The notes below the pieces were generated by a model. That model had not been told where the DNA came from, ran no database searches, and worked only from the letters and a program-made list of their open reading frames with translations. A DNA stretch of 64,000 nucleotides from Agapanthus africanus (Eukaryota > Streptophyta > Magnoliopsida > Asparagales > Amaryllidaceae): assembly GCA_030015575.1 (NCBI GenBank), contig JASDDO010000019.1:515130986-515194985 (forward strand), written 5' to 3'. Made by a program: the position numbers and the translations under genes. Below are positions 32,505 through 44,203 of the stretch, piece by piece. Within the stretch, counting starts at the first letter, position 1; each line of letters opens with the position of its first letter.

Positions 32505-32755
32505 CTAGTTTTGCTAAAGGGGTCACTCCCGGTGAAGGGATCGTCGGCCCTTTCCTCGTCGAATGAGGTGCGGGATATATCATATATATCACTGTGCAAA
32601 GCAAAAACTCAAAAACAATCAAAAGCAAACCGAGTGTGTAGCATCTGCCAGTTATTGCTAAAGGAGTCACTCCCGGTGAAGGGATCTCGGTCCTTTCCTC
32701 ATCGAATAAGGTGCAGGGTATATCATATATACCGCTATGCAAAGCAAGAACTGTA
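32505..32755 (-). repeat. Two tandem structured units (element E)
   Basis: Counterpart of 14722-14964 in B, with the same mini-hairpins. The minus-strand frame 32390-32599 through one unit is also open in B, which is expected at this identity and does not show coding. Confidence 0.6.
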
Positions 32756-32867
32756 GCTACCTGTTTTGTTTAAAATTTGATTCTACAACATCTTAGGTTT
32801 CTTTTCTTTCATTAATCACATTAATGAAGTCCCATCATTTAAATACCTAAACATCACAGATAAATAC

Positions 32868-32982
32868 GACGTACACTTATGCCATCCGCATTCGCCTCGA
32901 TGTCCCCTCGTGCACCGTTAGGTTAGGTAACTAACGACAGAGCAGGGCAGGGCTAGTGCGGGTGCAAAACATAAGTAACGTC
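32868..32982 (-). other. Nested long-arm hairpin in leader (element E)
   Basis: GACGT / ACGTC and ACTTATG / CATAAGT outer arms, then GCATTCGCC...GGTGC arms and an inner GTTAGG / CTAACG stem. Same place and layout as in A, B and G. Confidence 0.55.
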
Positions 32983-34340
32983 TATATAATATATCATATA
33001 TACTATATAAAGTATCTATCACAGAACATCACATGATCACATCACAGATATCGCAGCAGAAGAAACTAATGAAACATTGGATATACTAGGACGTCCGTGT
33101 TTTCAATACGAGCCAGTATAAAACACGGATTCCACGGTCGTGATGAATAGCCAATCCCACACCCCTAGACCCCTACGAGAGCGGCAAGCAACCCTGCCAA
33201 TTCTAGGGTTAGGAGACCCGGACTCGACTCCTCGAGTTGGTCTCCCACTGGACCCCAGAACCCGGTTACTTGTGCTCCCCTCCTTGGGTCTATCCTAATG
33301 CGGAAAAGTAAATAATATACAAAAGGTGACATCTTCCACTACCTGGAAGTGCCCCAAATAAAAGAATATTACATACTGGTTTTTACATGAATGAAAAGGA
33401 AAAACACTCATCTCACATAAAAACCCCCGGCTATTCAAACACGACGATCCAATATAACATATCCAGCAACACATAACATCACATGCCATCAACGTAAGTA
33501 AACATGCGTATCCCAATTGTCGTTGACATATAGCAACGAACCGGCGATATCACATATTACACTTACGGTCACAGAAAAGAAAGTGTAAAACTACAACAGT
33601 TGGAATCCGCAACCTCTTTAGACATCACATGCCTAATCAAATGAAATACTTAGACATCACATGCCTAACAGTTATAAACCCTGCATTTTAGTCCCATTAT
33701 CGAAAACTCTTTTCAATATCACGTGAGACTAAATCGCTTGATTTATAACATTCATCCAGCTATCTCATAACTGTTTGTGAATTCTAATTATTGTATCCAA
33801 TTCCGGATAAATAGAATATATCAAACTTTCCGATCGAACATTCGAACACCCAAGTTTTCCCAACACCGATCAACATATGAAATAAGTTCAAAGACATTCA
33901 CTTCATGCCTCAGTACCAACGGTCCAGCCGTAGAAGGGTCAAGCCAACGCCTCACATGTGGCACGCCGTACTGCCCCAAACCCGAAGGTTCAAAGGGCAG
34001 TTCAAGACGGTCACATAATCGAGTTAAGGTTTTTTGTCTTCTAGAGGGACCATCGCGCTACTTGCACTACTCAGAACGTCTTTAAACCATCGAAAGATCC
34101 AACACTTGGAAATATTTCGGCAGGAGAAAAGTTGGGTATTTTCATCCGGTCGAACTTTTTAACATATTCTTAAAATATCCGAAAAACACATAGACGAAAT
34201 TTGATAATCCGATCGAACTATCGAAGCTCCAAAACAACCCCAGAAAATGCAACTCTTGAATAAATTTTAAAAATTCCCAGGAAAACCAGCACTATCAATT
34301 AGGAGTTACTGTATAAAATATATTGAATAAGGAGGTCGTA

Positions 34341-34390
34341 CGACCGCGGAACCGTCGCACGAGCCATGCTCGTGCCGCGGAACCACGGTG
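34341..34390 (-). other. GC-rich hairpin near PBS (element E)
   Basis: Perfect inner stem GCACGAGC / GCTCGTGC (34357-34364 with 34368-34375) around a 3-nt loop. Compared with B (GCAGAAGC / GCTTCTGC), two base pairs changed on both sides, keeping pairing. The outer CCGCGG-rich arms are partly mismatched. Confidence 0.65.
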
Positions 34391-34575
34391 GTTTGATGGA
34401 TTTAGGCACACGAAATTCACGGTAACTCTAAAAATCACCTGCTGATTTTTCTGCATATTTTTAATATTGAAAAATCCTGATTTTTAAAAATTGGACAGAG
34501 AGCTTTTTGTGAGTTAGGGTTTCGGTTCGTTCGGGTTTCAAACGTCGTCTAGACTTCGCCTAATGCTCTAGCTAG

Positions 34576-34587
34576 GCTCTGATACCA
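34576..34587 (-). other. Primer-binding site of element E
   Basis: The minus strand reads TGGTATCAGAGC next to the LTR edge at 34589. Confidence 0.93.
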
Positions 34588-34588
34588 C

Positions 34589-36790
34589 TTTAGGGTTCCT
34601 AGGAACTCTCAAGAGGTCTCACAAGGCATCAACCATGCCAATTTCTAATTTTATGTGTGCCGAGAAACCCTAACACGGATCGTTAACTAGAAATCTAGGC
34701 GAAACAGTAAACTAGTTAACAACTTAACTAAAGATAGGAAGCTACAACCTTTGTAGATCCGGATATCCACTTCCTTGGCTCCACGTAGGTGTCCTCTCAC
34801 TGTCCATCTCGAATCCCGGACTCGATCGTCGGCTTGATCGGAGAAATGGGCGGACTAGGTCGTCGGCTTCGTGCCGAAGATGATCTACGTCGAGGCATCA
34901 CAAGTTCAAGCTCCGACTTCACAAAGTTGTGAAACTTGTGAAGAAAACACCCAAAACAACTTGGCAAGAGGTAGAGGGTGAAGAAATAGGAGGTGGGTTC
35001 ACTTTAGAATTGGATTTCTCACTTTAGAACTCAAGTTGCCATTGATGGCATCAAGCTTTTCTTGAAGAAGAAGATGATGAAGAAGAAAGAATATGATAAG
35101 TGTTTTGTTAAAGTGAATAATAATTCAATACTTATCATAAGCTAACTATAGTTAAGTGTAGAGAATAGACCATGGTTACTTGGATGAGTTAGGGTTAAGC
35201 ATGAAGACAAGAATGGTTACAAAAGTCAAAGCTTCATGAAGCTTCAACTTAAAACAAAGAAAGCCACCATTCTCATCATAATCCTTTTCAAATAAATAAA
35301 TAAATGAATATGCAAAACCCTAATCAACACTTAACCATGGTTTTAATTCTTTACACTTAACTAAATCATCAAGTATCATCAAACATGATACAAATATGTG
35401 CACAAAAGTATATCACATATACTTCTTGCACATCAAGTGAGAAAATCCATTTAAAGTGAACCAATACTAGTTAATGCAATGCAATATATCAAATATATAA
35501 TTATACATTAAATCATTAAATCAACATTTGATTCAATGATCCGGTCATGTCGCACATAACCGACTAGAATCCAATGTATCGATTTATCGAATCAATGATT
35601 CGATAACTAGGTCATATCGAATATAAAGAATCGAAACATATATCGCGAGAATGAAATGCGGTATCACATACACGCATTATTCTCGGTCCTGCACATATCT
35701 CATATGCGCTCCTATTTCGTTTCGCTTGAGCCAGGAAACCTCTGTGTAGGACTCTAAAGACTCGTTAATACGCCGGTAGCAGATGATGATCATATCAAGC
35801 ACCTACAAGCCGCAAGCGGTCTGCTAAACGTAACGGCCATCCGGGTATTGAGCGATCAAAAGATCGACGAGCTAGCCCGCTCACACTCCTGTGAATCCAA
35901 CCAGTAACACTTACCGTACAGTCCGGTCTGTTCGTCTGATATGTCGCATATCAAGTCTAGGGGTGGTAAACGTCAGACCCCAATAACCGATAAGTCGTGT
36001 CGATATGAGGCTCATAACGGGTCGAGAAACTACTGGTAACACTTACCAGCAAATCTCTGATCAGCCCTGGCCAGGGACTTCCCTGTTACGGCCAATCGAG
36101 CACAGCGCAACATCAACCCCCAATACCGGGAGAGACGAAACCCCTCCTATCGCTCATTGCCTCCATGTGACTCGGGACTGTACCCAAAGACCACCGTTTT
36201 GCACGCCCTCATGGATGTGGTAAGGTGGAGATCAAAGCATAGTGGGAATCACACAAGACTCTATGACGATCTCGGGTCTACAGACTAACCTGCACAAGTG
36301 TCACCCGAGAACTGCCATCTGACGTGAGGTATAATACCATCTGGGAGTTCTCGGCGAGTCCGTCCAGTGTACCCAGTCTCCACTGAACACCCGTATACCA
36401 TCTCTGATGTCAAACACCAATGGATATGGGATCATCCATCGCCCATCTCATGGGTCGAGAAGCGTATACGCTAGTCTACACTGGTATATCGATGCCCCGT
36501 CTCGATACACCCACGACTAGGGACCTTGAAGGATGTACTTATGGACTACCATGTCCCCACTAGTATGATCTGCATCATAGTCCAGGTAGTCATGTACACA
36601 TCCTAAGGGCTTTACCAACATGTAACCATAAGACAGTTTAAAGAGACAAGTGTACATGTTAAGATAAAGAGCAACCAGATAGCATACTATCATATCGAGC
36701 AAGAAAGTCATCTCTATATATGTCCAAGCATCCAATATAATATACATCATCTGTACAATACTGGCCTCTAGGGCATACATACAACTAACA
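34589..36790 (-). repeat. 5' LTR of element E (2202 bp)
   Basis: Left edge TTTAGGG, i.e. the LTR end CA has mutated to AA; right edge AACTAACA at 36790. Followed by TACCC, the right target duplication. Confidence 0.94.
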
Positions 36791-38347
36791 TACCCTAATG
36801 CGGAAAAGTAAATAATATACAATGGTGACATCATCCTCAGCCTAGAAGTGCCCTAATAAAATAATATTACATACAATGAATTTTATATGAATGAAAATGA
36901 AAAACTCTCATCTCACATAAAACCCCCGGCTATTCAAACATGACGATCCAATATAACATATCCCAGCAACACATAACATCACATGTCATCAACGTAAGTA
37001 AATATGCGTATCCCAGTTGTCGTTGACATATAGCACCGAAACCGGCGATACACCACATATTACACTTACGGTCGCAGAAAAGAAAGTGAAAAACTAGAAC
37101 AGTTGGAATCTGAAACCACCTCAGACATCATAAACCTAACGTATCTCATACTTTGGATTTCATGCTTAACCAAATGAATTCCTTAGACATCACATGCCTA
37201 ATCATTATAAACCCCGCCTTTTAGTCTCGATATTCAAAACACCTTTTAATATCTAGTCGGGCAATTCAACAAGATTCCCGACATCCTGATCGAATGCTCG
37301 TCGGAAACTTTAGTAGACGGCCGCACCCCCCAATGCCATCGACGAAGTGCACTAAGGCGGAACATCGCTGCCTCAAGCACTCGAACGGATGCTTTTGGCG
37401 ACGGAGTTCTCCTACGGTCACTTGGTCGGGGCTATGGGGTGTGGCTATCTATTAAGTTTACTCGGCGAGTATCCGCGTACGCTATGTGATTGCGATGGAC
37501 TTTTGATCACATTAAAATCCCGTGGCAACCGATCAAATGAGACTAAATTGCTAGATTTATAATATTCAAATAAGTTATCTCATAACTATTTGTGGATTCC
37601 AAATATTGTATCCCATCACATAATATCCGGACGACGTTAAACTTTTCGATTGATTTATCAAAGTCCCACAATTTCCCGACAGCTCAACACTTGAACACAG
37701 TTCAATAATACCCAGAAGATGCCACAGAACCTATGAACCAGCCGTAGAAGGGCAAACCAACGCCTCACATGTGACAACGCCGAACTACCACAAACCCTAG
37801 GGTTTAGTGGCGGTTCTCATGGCCACATAATCGAGTTAAGGTTTCGTTCTTCTAGAGGGTCCACTGAATCACTTGCATATTTTTCCAAATACGTTAAACT
37901 TGGAAAAATGGGTTTTTGACATTCGATCGAACTTTTTAACTTTGCCTTGACACTATATGAAAAACCCGAAACAATGTTAAAACTACAAATACGAAACACT
38001 CCGAATTGCTTATAGTTTAAGATTACATCACATGCAAAATTAGCAAAAATAAACAACACCTGAAACACCAAAACCCAGCAACTGGAATACACCCCCAAAA
38101 ATTAACCCCAAAACCCTTAAGGAATCTGGCGACGCCTGAAAATGATGCTAGGTCGCCGGCCTTAATCTGAGCTCCTGGGTTGATTTTTATTGTGTGTTCA
38201 TGTGGTATCACATACTACATTCTGCACTTGTTTAAATAATTTTCTGAAAAATATTTAAAATCGACAGAAACTGGGGTTTTCCGTTTCAAGTTTCGGAGTC
38301 GTTTCGGTTTCGTAATTCTAACAAAATCCATATTAATTTCTAGAATG
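36791..38347 (-). other. Element C leader, PBS-proximal part
   Basis: Resumes C's leader after E, continuing the sequence seen left of 26219. It has a donor-like GTAAGT (complement of 37064-37069), a hairpin with CCAC/GTGG-type arms (37782-37816), and a hairpin GGCGA..CCT / AGG..TCGCC at 38128-38157. The last is at the place of the GC-rich hairpin but has unrelated sequence. Non-coding. Confidence 0.72.
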
Positions 38348-38359
38348 GCTCTGATACTA
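38348..38359 (-). other. Primer-binding site of element C, one mismatch
   Basis: The complement reads TAGTATCAGAGC, one base off the TGGTATCAGAGC seen in the other copies, next to the LTR edge TGAAAGG at 38361. Confidence 0.82.
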
Positions 38360-38360
38360 C

Positions 38361-40555
38361 TGAAAGGTTACCTAGCATGGAAGCAAGGTTTCGAGAGGCA
38401 TCGTCCATACCAAATTCAAAAATTTGCCATTCTAGCTAACCCTAACCATGAATCATAGCTAAAAATAATACGGAAAAACAAATGCAAACACTTTGCAAGT
38501 TATAGTGAGCAAGGAATACAACCTTTGTAGACCGGTCCTTCACTTCAAATAGCTCCATGTAGTAGTCCTTTTCGTTGCGATTGCAAACTCCGGACACTAG
38601 AGAGGATCCCTTGAAGAAACGAACGTGCTTGCTTCGATGTCTTCAAGGCCGAATATGATCTACGTCGAGGAGACACTAACCCAAGCTATGTTTTCACTAA
38701 TCATATAATAAGTGAAGCAAACACACTCTACTAAATGCCAAGTAGTATAGGATGATGAAGTAGGAAGTGGGCTCAGTTTAGATTTCATTTTCTCACAGTT
38801 TTCTCAAAACTCCATTGAAGCTAGAAGCTTTTGATGAAGAAGAAGAAGATGAAGAAAATATCTCATCAATTATTCATCCAAATGAATTATTGCAACCATG
38901 GGTAAGTCAAAGCCATCATTCTTAACTCATGTAGAGAATAAACCACACACTATGGTTAAGGGTTGGGTTTGATAAATATCTTTAAATAGACAAAAGAGTT
39001 GACTTTGTCAAAGCTTATCCAAAAGCTTTTGTCCAAGCTTTACCATGACAAACTCAATCTCTTTTGAATTAGCTTAACATAAATAGAAACCCTAACTTAA
39101 CCCTAGCATGGTATTAATCTCATACACCCATCTTGTATGTATCATCAAACACGACACAATACATGTACACAAATATACATATCACATATATACAATGTGC
39201 ACATCTAGTGAGAAAAGAAATCATAAGTGAGCTTAATATTAGTTAATGTAATATAATATATCTAATATATAATTATACATTAAATTATCAAATCAACTCT
39301 TGATTTAATAATCCGGCTATATCATATACAATCGACTAATACTATATGAATCAACTTATCGAATCAACACTTGATCCGATAAACCGGCTATATCATATAT
39401 AACCGACCGATATCACATATCGCGAGAATAGAATACGGTATCTCATATCGTATCAACCTCGGTCCCGCACATATCACATATGTGCTCCTACTCCGTTTCG
39501 CTTGAGCCAGGAAACCTCTGTGTAGGACTCTAAAGACTCGTCAATACGCCGGCAGTAGGTGATGATCATATCAAACACCCACAAGCCGCAACCGATCTGT
39601 TAAACGTAACGGCTGTCCGGGTATTGAGTGATCAGAAGATCAACAAGCAAGCCTGCTCGTACTCCTGCGAATCCAATCAGTAACATTACCGTACAGTCCG
39701 GTCTCTTCGTCTGATATATCGTATATCACAGCCTGGGGGTGGTATGACGTCAGACCCTAATAGCCTGATAAGTCATGCCGATGCAAGGTCCATAACGGTT
39801 CAGAAACTGCTGATAACACTTACCAGTAGATCTCAACAACCCTGGCCAGGGATTTCATGTTATGGCCAATCGAGCATAGCGCAACATCAACTACCTATAC
39901 CGGAAGAGACGAAACCTCTCATATCGCTCATTGCCTCCATGTGACTCGGCACTGTACCCAAAAGCCACCGTTTTGCACGTTCTCTTGAACGTGATAAGGT
40001 GGAAATCAAAGCACAATGGGAATCACACAAGACTCTATGACGATCTTGGGTCTACAGACTAACTTGTACCAGTGTCACCAGAGAACTGCTATCCGACGAT
40101 AGGTATAATACCATCTAGGAGTTCTCGGCGAGTCTGTCCAGTGTACCCAGTCTACACTGAGCACCCGCATACCTTCTCTGATGTCAAACACCAATGGATA
40201 TGGGATCATCCATCGCCCATCATATGGGTCGAGAATCGTATACGCTAGTCTACTCTGGTATATCGATGCCCAGTCTCGATACACCCTCGACTAGGAACAT
40301 TTGAAGGATGTACTTAATGACTACTTTGTCCCCATTAGTATGATCTGCATCATAGTCCTGCTAGTCAAGTACTCATCTTAAGGGCTTTATCAACATGTAT
40401 TATAGAGACAATCAGTGTACATGTTAAGATAAAGAGCAACCAGATAGCATACTATCATGTCGAGCATGAAAGTCCTCCCTATATATGTCCAAGCATCCAC
40501 TACAATATACATCGTATGTACAGTAATGGCCTCTAGGGCATACATATTACTAATT
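38361..40555 (-). repeat. 5' LTR of element C (about 2195 bp)
   Basis: Homologous over its whole length to the LTRs of G and H, more distantly to B and E. The left edge lies by the PBS. The right edge is eroded (CTAATT for CTAACA), so that end is good to a few bases. It abuts the F1 sequence GGATATCCGG. Confidence 0.82.
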
Positions 40556-41700
40556 GGATATCCGGAGGATACCGATCGGAGTTGGGCCAGTCCGAATAGC
40601 CAGAGCCCAGGGGCCAGTCCGGATAGCCGGAGACCCGGATATTGATATTGAGGTATTTGAGATTTGATGATACAGGTCAGTCCGGATAGCCGGAGTCTGA
40701 GATATTGAGATATAAGTTATATTTTGTATCGATGCTAGACACTGATTTATATTGATTTTATTGATGATATTTCGATTTATATCCAGATATCTCACTAAAA
40801 CAAGAAAACAGTTTCTTCATTTATATGTATTCTGTTTTCATTTCGATGCATTCATACCTCATACTTATGATACATTGCTACCTGAGGCACTGACACGAGC
40901 ACATGGGATTACACTTATGTATAGATGTTTACCCTTGCCACCTTTTCATGCTTCAGACCTTATCATTTTGAGGTTATATTTATATTGATCGTATTGACCT
41001 AGGATTGAGTCATACATGCGATTTCTGCTCGGTGATGTTTTCTACTCACGAGTTGGAAACTCACCCCCGTTGTGCCATAGTTTCTTGCAGGTTTTGCCGT
41101 ACAGGTTTCATTACGGCTTTGCTGGCACACTGCTTCCATTCCGGGTGATATGCCTTGGTAGGTGGGTTCACTTGTATCTTGACCACCATTGTATTTATTT
41201 ATATTCAGTTGTATCTTGTAAACTCCATCAACCAGACTTGTATTTTTATTTGACTTAAAAACTAGACTGTATATTCTTTCGACCTTAGAGTCACGCGTTG
41301 TATTATTATGGTTTTCTTATTGTTTTCAGTTTCCTTTCAGTTTTGATCCTCGCCCTTTGACATTGTATATTATATTGCTTGCATGGTTGTGGCCGTCGAT
41401 TGACGAAGAGCTAGCTCCTGCTTGGGGATGCCTTTTATCATTATATATGCTTTTATCATGTTGTACCCCGTTCGGAGCCAGTGTTTACAAAGGAAACTCT
41501 GCCGAAATTTTCAGAAAAAAACTTGATGTTTTAAAAATGCATAATTCGGGTTATGCTATTAAAACCACTCGTTTTAAAATAAGTTTCTTCTTACCTAAAA
41601 TAGTTTTAGATTTCTGGGCTTTGGCTTACTTGAATTAGATGGGGTCCTATAGACTTCATATGATTCAAGAGCCAGTCACGTGCCATTTCGGGTCGTGACA
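40556..41700 (+). repeat. F1: fragment of a long non-copia LTR, 3' part
   Basis: Ends TCGGGTCGTGACA at 41700. Its reverse complement matches the starts of F2 (44204) and F3 (47581): the CACGACCCGAAA edge, a CTCACCCCCGTTGTGCC block, a CATCCCCAAGC block and a GGTATCCTCCGGATATCC block, in order. It is probably the end of an LTR of a Ty3/gypsy-type element, judged from TGTCACGACC ends; no coding supports this. The left part was split off by C. Frames inside (40752-41638) are not supported as genes. Confidence 0.6.
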
Positions 41701-44187
41701 GTCAGGTCCGTAAAAAGCATCTAGTGCAATAGTATGTACGGAAAATATAAGTCTGGTGTAACAAATGTACAAATATACAAATCTGCTGCATCAATGCACG
41801 AAATACAAACAATACTCCAACGCGTAAAAAGTAACACCGAGTGTACCAAGGTGTATAAAGTCATAAACGTGTGCAACTGCGTGCACAAAACACGTATCAA
41901 TGCACTGCAAGCACATATAAGCTAAACCGAGTGCAAGATCAAATCGAGTGCGTACCACACGCACAAAATCAAATCAACTGTATGAAATCCAGGAAATCAT
42001 AAACATGTGCAGCCAAGGCACAAAATCCATATCAAGTGCAATAGATATGCACAAATCATAAACCAATACAACAGTGTGTAAATCGTATATCAAGTGCGAT
42101 AACTATGCACAAAAATATACATACCCAATAGGTGCAGCAATAGTGCACGAAATCAATATCATAAAACTCAATCATTAAAACTCAAATCCAAGCGATATAA
42201 GCGTGATACTCGGATCACAACGCAAATTGCAGCAAATGACATTGAGGTACTCCTCCTACAATGTCGAAAAAATATATTGGTGCGTCCAAAACTGGCAGAG
42301 CAAGAATATCCACTTGCGTCTTGCTCACGGTCTAGTGTCTACTGTCTCTGGGTCCTCATTTCTCTGTGGATTACCAATCTCACAATCCATCAGCTCATCG
42401 GTCCGTCCGGTGTGCTAATGGAAATGATTCCGCTCTGGCGCTTCTCTGGTCGTCTCTTGGCCAATTAGTATGACCACTTATAAAGTAGCACGTCACTGGC
42501 GTCGGCCTCTGGTCCTCTGAATACACGTCACACATCTGATCCTGGGTGCAAATCTTATTGCAGCAGTGTCCTGGAAAGAACCTGCTCAGGGTCTCTTCTG
42601 ATCTTACTTATGCCGAACTATACGGAGGCTGGTGCTCTTACCAAATCTTTTCTCGCTTTTCTGGACATCTGCGTTCTCAGCATAGCTTTTCCTCGGAACT
42701 GGTCGTATCTCACGCCACTGTATAGATATTAGATCTCTAATCTCAACGTAGAGTAGCAACAGCTCATTGACATCTCGCGCGAACCTCTTGTTCCACTCGT
42801 CTTTATTATCGTCTTCTTCGACGTCACGTCATGCTAACTGCGCACTGCAATTGAATCGGCCACAGTCGATCCGAAGTCTCTCACACGGACTCAAAATCGC
42901 GAACTCGATATCTTCATCACTCTATAGAAGATCTCTAGCCGAACACGTACTCGGGAAATCGTCCATACCATCGGAGGAATACTCAATACTCGTCCGTTCT
43001 CGATCAACTCACAACGCATCTGGGTGAGGTTCTTTATCTGAAGCTGGTCCACTTACTGGTCTCCAATCATATGATATCCGGGCGATGTTGAACTTTTCAT
43101 TCGAATGGTCAAAGTCCCATACTCCCCGAAAACTCAATTCTGAGCACAGTTTAATAATATCTAGTACACGCCACAGTACTTATGGACCAACCGTAGAAGG
43201 GAAAACCCAAGCCTCACTGATGACACCGCTAAACTACCACAAATGCTAAGGTTCAAAAGCGGTTCCATGGTCATCATGTCGAATTAGGGTTTCATTCTTC
43301 TAGAGGGTCCACAGAATTACTTGCATGTTCCTCCGAATACCTTAAACATGGAAAAAAGGTTTTCTGACATTCATTTCGAACTTTTTAACTTTGCCTAGAC
43401 AACATATGAATACTCTTCGTCTCTCAACTCAAGGTAGACTAGCTATCATATATCGCAGCTCTGCCTGAAGCTCCAGCGATCTCAGCTCATAAAGTATGGA
43501 AGCGACATCATCAATCTCAGCAACAACTGGGTCATCTGTCTGCACGGTAGACGACATCAAAATCTCTGAGGTATGCTGTACATCAACAGTCCTCACACAA
43601 CTGGCAGCCTCTATCAATGTCCCGATCATACGGTGCAAAGCCGAACACTCGCCTCAAACGAGAAGTCACAACAACAATAAAAAATCGAGACGTTCTCGTG
43701 TCACCAGAAAACACAATGGTCAGTACTCGTCCATGACGAGATCGCCCTAACCACAACACTACCGACAGCTCAATCTACGCTCAAACTATGGTGACAGGAA
43801 CCTCAAGCATGTATCAATGAAACCATAAAAATGGAATGAAAGGAATCAATAGATCCCAAATTGGATACATGATCATAAGGAGGATTGGAATCAATAAGAG
43901 TATGATCATGGAAACAAATAGAATCAAGGATATCAATATATGTACATCCTAAGGTTTCATAAATGGAGTATCATATCGTAAATATGTGGCGGAACATACG
44001 TACGGTACGTTACTCTACTCAAGTTACCTACTCCATCAATCAGGGTCAGCCTATGTAACGAAAGTCCGGGTCTAATACCCCCTGTCCAAGTCTAAGTTCC
44101 GTAAGGTCAAGCCTAGGTTCCGAATATATATAAACGCCCTAGACTCCACATAGTCAAACCTAAACACGAACAAAGGTTAAACCCAGC
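41701..44187 (-). other. Decayed internal region beside F2, no recognisable coding
   Basis: Lies inside the PBS of F2, so it is probably its internal part or what remains of it. 41720-42150 is a degenerate repeat field with recurring GTGCA...TGCAC pairs; 42200-43050 has no recognisable content; 43058-43407 is a diverged piece of copia leader; 43410-44187 holds a minus-strand frame (43429-43638) with no domain I recognise. No gag or pol motif was found on either strand. Confidence 0.5.
43058..43407 (-). repeat. Fragment of copia leader inside the F2 region
   Basis: Collinear with element C's leader at about 37612-37965 (same orientation) and with G's at about 53280-53640 (opposite): shared CCGTAGAAGG, CTTCTAGAGGGTCCAC and TTTTTAACTTTGCCT blocks in order. 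No LTR or PBS accompanies it. The former hairpin arms at about 43232-43266 no longer pair. Confidence 0.7.
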
Positions 44188-44199
44188 GCTCTGATACCA
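44188..44199 (-). other. Primer-binding site of F2
   Basis: The minus strand reads TGGTATCAGAGC, four bases from the TGTCACAG edge at 44204, marking 44204 rightward as a 5' LTR on the minus strand. Confidence 0.85.
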
Positions 44200-44203
44200 A
44201 CTT

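Larger units (their letters stand above)
31690..34575 (-). other. Long structured leader of element E, no gag
   Basis: Collinear with B's leader on the opposite strand: acceptor-like CAG (complement of 31726-31728), shared-loop hairpins 32167-32365, tandem units 32505-32755, long-arm hairpin 32868-32982, donor-like GTAAGT (complement of 33561-33566), hairpin 33970-34001 and GC-rich hairpin 34341-34390. No gag. The plus-strand frame 33777-34085 mirrors B's 13416-13724. Confidence 0.8.
26219..36790 (-). mobile_element. Complete Ty1/copia element E, gag-less
   Basis: Full-length 10572-bp copy: 3' LTR 26219-28428, PPT 28429-28442, pol 28443-31689, leader 31690-34575, PBS 34576-34587, 5' LTR 34589-36790. 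Very close to B throughout except at the shared loops. By-eye LTR comparison gave about 35 substitutions in 2.2 kb (near 1.6 percent) plus an 8-bp repeat difference. It sits in element C's leader. Confidence 0.94.
24565..40555 (-). mobile_element. Ty1/copia element C, gag-less, broken by A and E
   Basis: Minus-strand pieces in order: 5' LTR 38361-40555, PBS 38348-38359, leader 36791-38347, then element E inserted, leader 24744-26218, ORF start 24565-24743, then element A inserted. The rest of pol and the 3' LTR are expected left of the window. Its leader has two 103-bp units (25545-25790) and three shared-loop motifs (25193-25389) but lacks the long-arm hairpin. C is inserted in F1. Confidence 0.85.
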
